DNA from: Hyphomicrobiales bacterium
GTDB lineage: Bacteria > Pseudomonadota > Alphaproteobacteria > Rhizobiales > Rhizobiaceae
NCBI GenBank assembly: GCA_900465685.1
Contig: UEGR01000014.1
Location: forward strand, 83,926-147,925
Direction of reading: 5' to 3'
DNA: 64,000 bases
The position numbers and the translations under genes are program-made. Below the pieces are notes generated by a model. It ran no database searches. It had not been told where the DNA came from and saw only the letters and a program-made list of their open reading frames with translations. Of this stretch, positions 59,245-64,000 are shown piece by piece (the first letter of the stretch is position 1; every line of letters starts with the position of its first letter).

Positions 59245-61507
59245 GGCTGCCTGCCTTTTCACGACGTGTGAACCAGAAGAGAAGGGCACCGACCAGCACG
59301 GCCAACAATCCCTGAAGCATCAGAAGGGTTGCAGGTGTCGCCGTTTGCGGCAGTGGAAGGTTCGGAGAAACCGGCGACGGAGCGGCCTGAGGCTTGGCTT
59401 GGCTATTGACGCCGCTCCACTCGGCGGTTTCGTTCTCGGTTGCCTGTCCGGCATTCGCGTCACGGGTTGCGCCGATACCGAGCAAGGTGCGGTAGTCCCA
59501 GCCAGCAGGCAGATGCAGCGGAATATCGGCCTGGGTCAGCGGTATATTGGCAGCGCGAGACGGGGTTACATCCACAGCAACGAGACTGGTCAGGCGCGTC
59601 ACCAGATGATGATCGAGCGCCAGCCGCAGGATACGGGCATCTGCTGCGTCCTGGCTGATCGAACCGAGCGTAGCTTCAACCTCCGCATCATCAATCTTGC
59701 GACGCGCCCAGATCTTGGAAATGCCTTCCGCGTTGCTGGCCTGATCGAGCGGTAGTGTGACGGTCCACGGGTGGTCGCCAACCATGCCGTTGATGGTCAC
59801 TTCACCGGTTGCCTTGCCCATGCGGGCTGCAATGACAAGCGGTTCGCCGCGATAAAGGTCGGGCAGCAATGTCGGCGTGAGGCTGACATTCTTTTCGGAA
59901 AAAGTGGCCCGGATGTCTGTGACGGCGGGGTTTTCCAGCTTGTCGAACAGGGCGCGCATGCGTTCGTCGACTTCCGCGGTCGAACCGATATGGGTGAAGC
60001 TGCCGCGACCAAGTTCGGCGGCGCGGTTCATCAGATAGCTGTTCGGGGCTGAACCGATGCCAACCATGAAGATGCGCGAGCGTCCACGCCGGGCGGCGAT
60101 TGTATCGAGAAGCTCCTGTTCGTTGCTCACTTCGCCATCGGTCAGAAACACGATCTGACGCAGGCCCTTGCTCTGGTGACTGTCATCGAGGGCGGCGTGC
60201 AGCGGCGGCAGCATTTCCGTGCCGCCGGAGGCTTCCAGCTGGCCGACAAAGCTGCGCGCGGCGGTGACGTTCTCGCCGGTTGCGGCAACGCTGTCCGGGA
60301 AGAACTTGGTCAAAGTGTCGTCAAAGCGGATGACGTTGAAATGGTCGTTCGGTTCCAGTCGCGACAGGGCATAGTCGAGGCTGGCTTTCGCCTGCGCCAT
60401 GGAAGTGCCGCCCATCGAACCCGAATTATCGATCACGAAGACAATCTCGCGGCTGGTCTTTTTGGGCGCTGCCAGAACCGGCGGTGTGACATAGGCAAGC
60501 ACATAGTCATCGTTGCCGACCTGCTCACGAAACAGACCGACGGTTGGCGTGGCGCTTGCCGCAGCGCCCCATTCGAGCACGAAGTCGCGATCGGCAATGG
60601 CATCGCCCTGCAATGTGATCTGGCGTGCCTCGCCATTCAGCCGGTCGATCTTGACGGGGTGATAGAGGCTCTTCAGATCATCGACCGGGAACCCGGCGTC
60701 CAGCTTGATTGCAAGCGTAACCGGGTTGGTTCGTGCGCTGTCCGGTTCGGTCAGTGACGTATGGATCGGCGCGTCATGGGTGGTCTGCGCCGTGCTGGTG
60801 GTGGACTGTCGTCCCCAGCCACCATTCAGTTCTGCGCGCTGGTCGATGGCGGCCTTGTCCTGCGGATTGTAGCGCGGCGCAACGACCAGTGGCACGCGCA
60901 GCGAAAAGCGGTTATCGGCCAGACGAACGGCCTGCTGATATTCGATCTGCACGACGACCTTTTCATGCGGGCCGATATTGGCAACGGCATTTGTGAAGAC
61001 GTTGGGCCGCTGCTGCTCAACCAATGCGGCCTTTTTGCCTTCGCTGCGGGCTTGCTCATAAATGGCGCGTGCGGCCTGTTTTTCCTTGATGTCGGCCACG
61101 ACAACGCGATTGCCGATGATCATTTTCAACGAGTAAACCGCGCTATCTTCGGGCAGTGGAAACACATAGAGCGCTTCAACCCAACCATTGGTGGGATTTT
61201 CGAAAGCCTGGGTAAGACGCGCCCGCGCCGTCGGGCCGCTGACAGTGATGTCTACATCGGTGGCAAGGCGCGGGGCTTCGACATATTGTCCGGCCTGTTC
61301 GGTCTGCATCAGCAGGCTGCCCGATTCCATCTCATTCGGCGTCACGAAAGCGGTTGTTTCCGCGCGCGCTTGCAAGGGGTGAAACAGGGCGAAGATAACG
61401 GCCAGTGCGGGGAGCAGGATAGCGTTCCCAAACCATAGAAGCTGGCAGAAGCGGACGAGAAAATTTCGCCGATCCCTTTGATGTGAAACAGTGATTGCGG
61501 TGTGCAT
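59237..61507 (-). CDS. Sortase target protein with VIT and vWA domains
   Basis: From ATG 61507 (GGGAG seven bases upstream) the protein has 756 residues. A signal segment (~20-48) is followed by a VIT domain (~60-190; YVEAPRLATDVDITVSGPTA, NPTNGWVEALYVFPLPEDS). A vWA domain follows with MIDAS DNSGSMGG (~360) and TDGEVSNEQELL. At the C terminus a sorting signal LPQTA (~719) precedes a hydrophobic helix and a basic tail FTRREKAG. This is the 'marine sortase target' architecture, related to inter-alpha-trypsin inhibitor heavy chains. The only sorting signal in view belongs to this protein, so it is the dedicated substrate. The frame to 61678 adds non-family residues. Confidence 0.9.
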   Translation of the reverse strand: MHTAITVSHQRDRRNFLVRFCQLLWFGNAILLPALAVIFALFHPLQARAETTAFVTPNEMESGSLLMQTEQAGQYVEAPRLATDVDITVSGPTARARLTQAFENPTNGWVEALYVFPLPEDSAVYSLKMIIGNRVVVADIKEKQAARAIYEQARSEGKKAALVEQQRPNVFTNAVANIGPHEKVVVQIEYQQAVRLADNRFSLRVPLVVAPRYNPQDKAAIDQRAELNGGWGRQSTTSTAQTTHDAPIHTSLTEPDSARTNPVTLAIKLDAGFPVDDLKSLYHPVKIDRLNGEARQITLQGDAIADRDFVLEWGAAASATPTVGLFREQVGNDDYVLAYVTPPVLAAPKKTSREIVFVIDNSGSMGGTSMAQAKASLDYALSRLEPNDHFNVIRFDDTLTKFFPDSVAATGENVTAARSFVGQLEASGGTEMLPPLHAALDDSHQSKGLRQIVFLTDGEVSNEQELLDTIAARRGRSRIFMVGIGSAPNSYLMNRAAELGRGSFTHIGSTAEVDERMRALFDKLENPAVTDIRATFSEKNVSLTPTLLPDLYRGEPLVIAARMGKATGEVTINGMVGDHPWTVTLPLDQASNAEGISKIWARRKIDDAEVEATLGSISQDAADARILRLALDHHLVTRLTSLVAVDVTPSRAANIPLTQADIPLHLPAGWDYRTLLGIGATRDANAGQATENETAEWSGVNSQAKPQAAPSPVSPNLPLPQTATPATLLMLQGLLAVLVGALLFWFTRREKAGSHE

Positions 61508-61676
61508 GACAGGCTCCCTTCCTCGATGGAGTAACTGGAGCGATTGTCTGCAAGGCGCTGTTTCCTCGCCAGCGTCAGCTTTGACCTCTTTCGTCCGCAT
61601 CTTGCCGTAAACCGTCTTGCCGCTGGCGGACATGTGTGGAATTGTGAAAGAAAGTACGCAATCAGGAAATTGGCGC

Positions 61677-62474
61677 ATGGTCCACGGGGACCCTTATCTG
61701 TCGGAAAATCAAAGCAGTAGCGTTGCGGCGCGGGTTCGCGAGGAAATCGCGCGGCGGCGCATTTCGCGCCAGCGACTCGCGGATGATGCGCGGATCAGTC
61801 TTTCAACGCTGGAAAAAGCGCTGTCGGGGCATAGGCCTTTCACGCTTGCCACTATCATCCGGCTTGAACAGGCGATGGGCGTAGCTCTGCGTGAGCCGGG
61901 CGGGGCGCTGGCACCGAAAGCCGGGGATGCCGCCGAGCGCCCAGTCGCAAACGGCTACGGAAGTGGCCACGCGCCCGAGGAACTGGGGGCCTATTCGCGG
62001 CCTGCCGTTTCGTGGCTGGAGGGAACCTATCTGACCCTGCGCCCATCCTTCGGCGACCCGGATGTGATCTTCGCCTATTGCACGGAAATCGTCTGGGACG
62101 ATGAAGGCACGCGGCTGCGGTTTCGCGAGCGCGAGCGCACCGACGCCTCCTTTTCGCAGCACGGCTCTATATCCGTCCCGCATTTGTCCGGGCACATCTA
62201 TCTCGTCACCAATACATCCGGGCAATATCGGATGGTGGTTCTGTCACGGCCCAGCATTACCGGCGAGATGTTCGGCCTGCTGACCACCTTGCGGGCCGGG
62301 CAAGGCGCGCAGCTGACGCCGGTTTCAACACCACTGGTGCTTTTGCCGCTATCGACCTTCACGGAGCCGACCTTTGGGCGTGTCGCCAGAGGTGAAGATC
62401 ACTACAGCGCTTACGCGGCCATATTGGGCAAAGTGCTGGCTGATAATTATGCGGCCTTTGTCAGCCAAAGCTGA
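61677..62474 (+). CDS. XRE-family transcriptional regulator with C-terminal effector domain
   Basis: The protein (265 residues from ATG 61677; ATG 61632 and TTG 61617 are in-frame alternatives) has a Cro/CI HTH at ~15-70 (RVREEIARRRISRQRLADDA, RISLSTLEKALSGHRPFTLA). An unassigned C-terminal domain of about 150 residues follows (WLEGTYLTLRPSFGDPDVIF, LSGHIYLVTNTSGQYRMVVL) and may bind a ligand. It is divergent from the sortase target gene across about 170 bp and probably regulates the sortase pair. Confidence 0.8.
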   Translation: MVHGDPYLSENQSSSVAARVREEIARRRISRQRLADDARISLSTLEKALSGHRPFTLATIIRLEQAMGVALREPGGALAPKAGDAAERPVANGYGSGHAPEELGAYSRPAVSWLEGTYLTLRPSFGDPDVIFAYCTEIVWDDEGTRLRFRERERTDASFSQHGSISVPHLSGHIYLVTNTSGQYRMVVLSRPSITGEMFGLLTTLRAGQGAQLTPVSTPLVLLPLSTFTEPTFGRVARGEDHYSAYAAILGKVLADNYAAFVSQS

Positions 62475-62532
62475 CAACACTCTATTCGCTTGAACGCCTT
62501 CCCGTCTTGTGCCAGCATTCAGGTGGAGGAGG

Positions 62533-64000
62533 ATGGTCATGGTGTCGACCCTGTCGCACATCAAGGAGATTGAGCGCGTCGCCATGGGCGGGGCCTCGGA
62601 TCGTGATCGCCCTGTTATTCAATCCTGGCTGCGCTGCCTCAATGATTATCGGCTTAATCCTGCCCAGACGCAGGAAGCTTATATCGTGCCCGACACATTG
62701 CTGCGGGAGCATCGTGAGCAGTCGGAAGAACTCATCCGCATCGGGCGTACCGGTCTTGAAGCGCTGTTCAGGCAAGTCGCCGATCAAAGCTATGTCCTGC
62801 TGCTGTCGGATGCACGTGGCGTCACTGTGGAATTCATGGGCGACCCCACATTCGACAATCAGCTGCGCAAGGCGGGTCTCTATCTCGGATCGGAATGGTC
62901 GGAAGATCGCGCGGGAACCTGCGCCGTCGGGGCCTGCATGGTTTCGGGCAAGCCCGTCATCATCCATCAGGACGATCATTTTGACGCCTGTCATATCGGC
63001 TTGACCTGCACGGCAGCGCCCATTTTCGATACGTTTGGCGATCTGTCGGCGGTGCTCGATATTTCGCAACTGCGCTCGCCGACTGCGAAAGCCAGCCAGC
63101 AGCTGGCGCTGCATCTGGTCGCTTCGACAGCGCGGCGGATCGAGCTTGCCAATCTGATGACCAGGGCCCGCGAGGACTGGGTCTTGCGTCTGGCGCGATT
63201 GCCGGATTTTCTCGATGTCGATCCCGATGCGGCGATTACGATTGATGGCAGCGGTACGATTACCGGCATGACGCATGGCGGTTTTGGTGCGGTCGCACGC
63301 GGCATGAACCTGAGCACAATCTCGACCAGGGACTTTATCGGGAAACCCATTTCCAGTGTCTTCGATATCGATATTGATCAGCTTCCGGCGTTGATGCGCG
63401 GACGGCCCAATGGCGAGCGCTTGCTCCGGGCGCGCAACGGTCTGGCGCTGTTTGCAAGCGCCATTGCGCCTGTCAGCAGTTTCCGCGCACCTGCGACCAG
63501 CGTCTCCGTGCGATTGCCTGCGGCCTTGCGCCAGTTGAGTTTCGGCGACCCGGCCATGGAAGCGCTTCAGGCCCGTGCGGCCAAACTGGCGGACCGGCAT
63601 ATCCCCATTCTCATCAAGGGCGAAACCGGCAGCGGCAAGGAATATCTGGCGCGCGCCATTCATGACAGCAACGCCAAACCCGGCCCCTTCATCGCGGTCA
63701 ATTGCGCGGCAATACCGGAACAACTGATTGAATCCGAATTGTTCGGCTATGTGCCCGGCGCTTTCACCGGCGCGATGCAGAAGGGAAAGACCGGGCTTAT
63801 CGAGGCGGCCAATGGCGGCACGCTGTTTTTGGACGAGATCGGCGACATGCCGCTTGCGCTGCAAAGCCGCCTGCTGCGCGTTCTGTCCGAAAGCGAAATC
63901 CAGCCTGTCGGTGCGCTGAAGCCGAAATCGGTCAAGTTCCGGCTTTTGTCGGCATCGCATCGCGATCTGGCTGCGCTCGCTGCCGAAGGGCGTTTTCGTG
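62533..64000 (+). CDS. Sigma-54-dependent activator, AcoR type (3' end beyond the window)
   Basis: An open frame runs from ATG 62533 (GGAGGAGG upstream) to the window end, giving at least 489 residues without a stop. It has a GAF-type N-terminal domain (~75-215; [54 protein letters not shown]) and a PAS-like region (~230-320). A sigma-54 AAA+ domain follows with Walker A GETGSGKE (~362) and the sigma-54 contact loop GAFTGA (~408). FLDEIGDMP is Walker B. The Fis-type HTH must lie beyond 64000. AcoR-type proteins activate acetoin or alcohol/aldehyde dehydrogenase operons; the target here is outside the window. Confidence 0.92.
   Translation, partial: MVMVSTLSHIKEIERVAMGGASDRDRPVIQSWLRCLNDYRLNPAQTQEAYIVPDTLLREHREQSEELIRIGRTGLEALFRQVADQSYVLLLSDARGVTVEFMGDPTFDNQLRKAGLYLGSEWSEDRAGTCAVGACMVSGKPVIIHQDDHFDACHIGLTCTAAPIFDTFGDLSAVLDISQLRSPTAKASQQLALHLVASTARRIELANLMTRAREDWVLRLARLPDFLDVDPDAAITIDGSGTITGMTHGGFGAVARGMNLSTISTRDFIGKPISSVFDIDIDQLPALMRGRPNGERLLRARNGLALFASAIAPVSSFRAPATSVSVRLPAALRQLSFGDPAMEALQARAAKLADRHIPILIKGETGSGKEYLARAIHDSNAKPGPFIAVNCAAIPEQLIESELFGYVPGAFTGAMQKGKTGLIEAANGGTLFLDEIGDMPLALQSRLLRVLSESEIQPVGALKPKSVKFRLLSASHRDLAALAAEGRFR

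Noticed and set aside
62482..63960. 492-codon minus-strand open frame at the window end
   Set aside because: Antisense to the AcoR-type activator, which carries GAFTGA and Walker motifs and runs off the end.
1..64000. Mobile element, prophage, CRISPR, rRNA or tRNA content
   Set aside because: No transposase, integrase, phage structural gene, regularly spaced repeat array or tRNA-like cloverleaf was recognised on either strand; tRNA absence was judged by eye only.

Overview
The window looks like chromosomal accessory DNA of an alphaproteobacterium of the order Rhizobiales, most likely family Brucellaceae (Brucella/Ochrobactrum). This is inferred from protein style, from the density of ABC importers and solo regulators, and from a family of about 100-bp palindromic intergenic repeats whose size and layout resemble the Bru-RS elements known from Brucella. 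No rRNA, tRNA, CRISPR array, transposase or integrase gene was seen. The genes are densely packed, with many 1-8 bp ATGA-type overlaps.

Layout. (1) 77-16069: a catabolic supercluster for an unidentified aromatic, probably nitrogen-containing, compound. One minus-strand operon (14900 to 5681) holds an FAD monooxygenase, a cupin, a complete LivKHMGF-type importer, a 2-aminobenzoate/benzoate-CoA ligase-like enzyme and a kynurenine-formamidase-like hydrolase. A second (4742 to 754) holds an acyl-CoA-dehydrogenase-fold monooxygenase, its FMN reductase, an alpha/beta hydrolase and an MFS carrier. A MarR, a solo LuxR and an AraC regulator belong to the block. (2) 16082-23942: an IclR regulator and a plus-strand operon of a PotABCD-type importer with a three-subunit HcnABC/opine-oxidase-type amine dehydrogenase. 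(3) 24161-28871: an NtaA-type flavin monooxygenase, a GAF-GGDEF protein, and a divergent AraC/alcohol dehydrogenase pair with a clear direct-repeat operator. (4) 29398-32677: the biotin ECF importer bioMNY and a cyclopropane fatty acid synthase. (5) 32796-39680: an Lrp regulator divergent from a 1015-residue fusion (APH-type kinase, M23-type domain, class III PLP enzyme), followed by a polar amino acid ABC importer. (6) 39857-48446: TerC, a two-adaptor RND pump, phosphonoacetaldehyde hydrolase and an FAD amine oxidase. (7) 48671-50861: PPK2, a CorA/ZntB-type transporter and a 50-residue secreted peptide. (8) 50949-58626: a DUF930 protein and an Lrp-linked arginine/ornithine-type operon (ABC importer, RocB-like peptidase, ornithine cyclodeaminase). 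(9) 58633-64000: a Gram-negative sortase with its single VIT/vWA substrate, an XRE regulator, and an AcoR-type sigma-54 activator cut off by the window end.

Most blocks follow one plan: a local regulator, an importer and a short set of oxidising or amine-removing enzymes, suggesting a soil- or host-associated heterotroph using amino compounds and aromatics. The least explained pieces are the kinase/M23/PLP fusion with its importer, the two-operon aromatic pathway, and the sortase pair.
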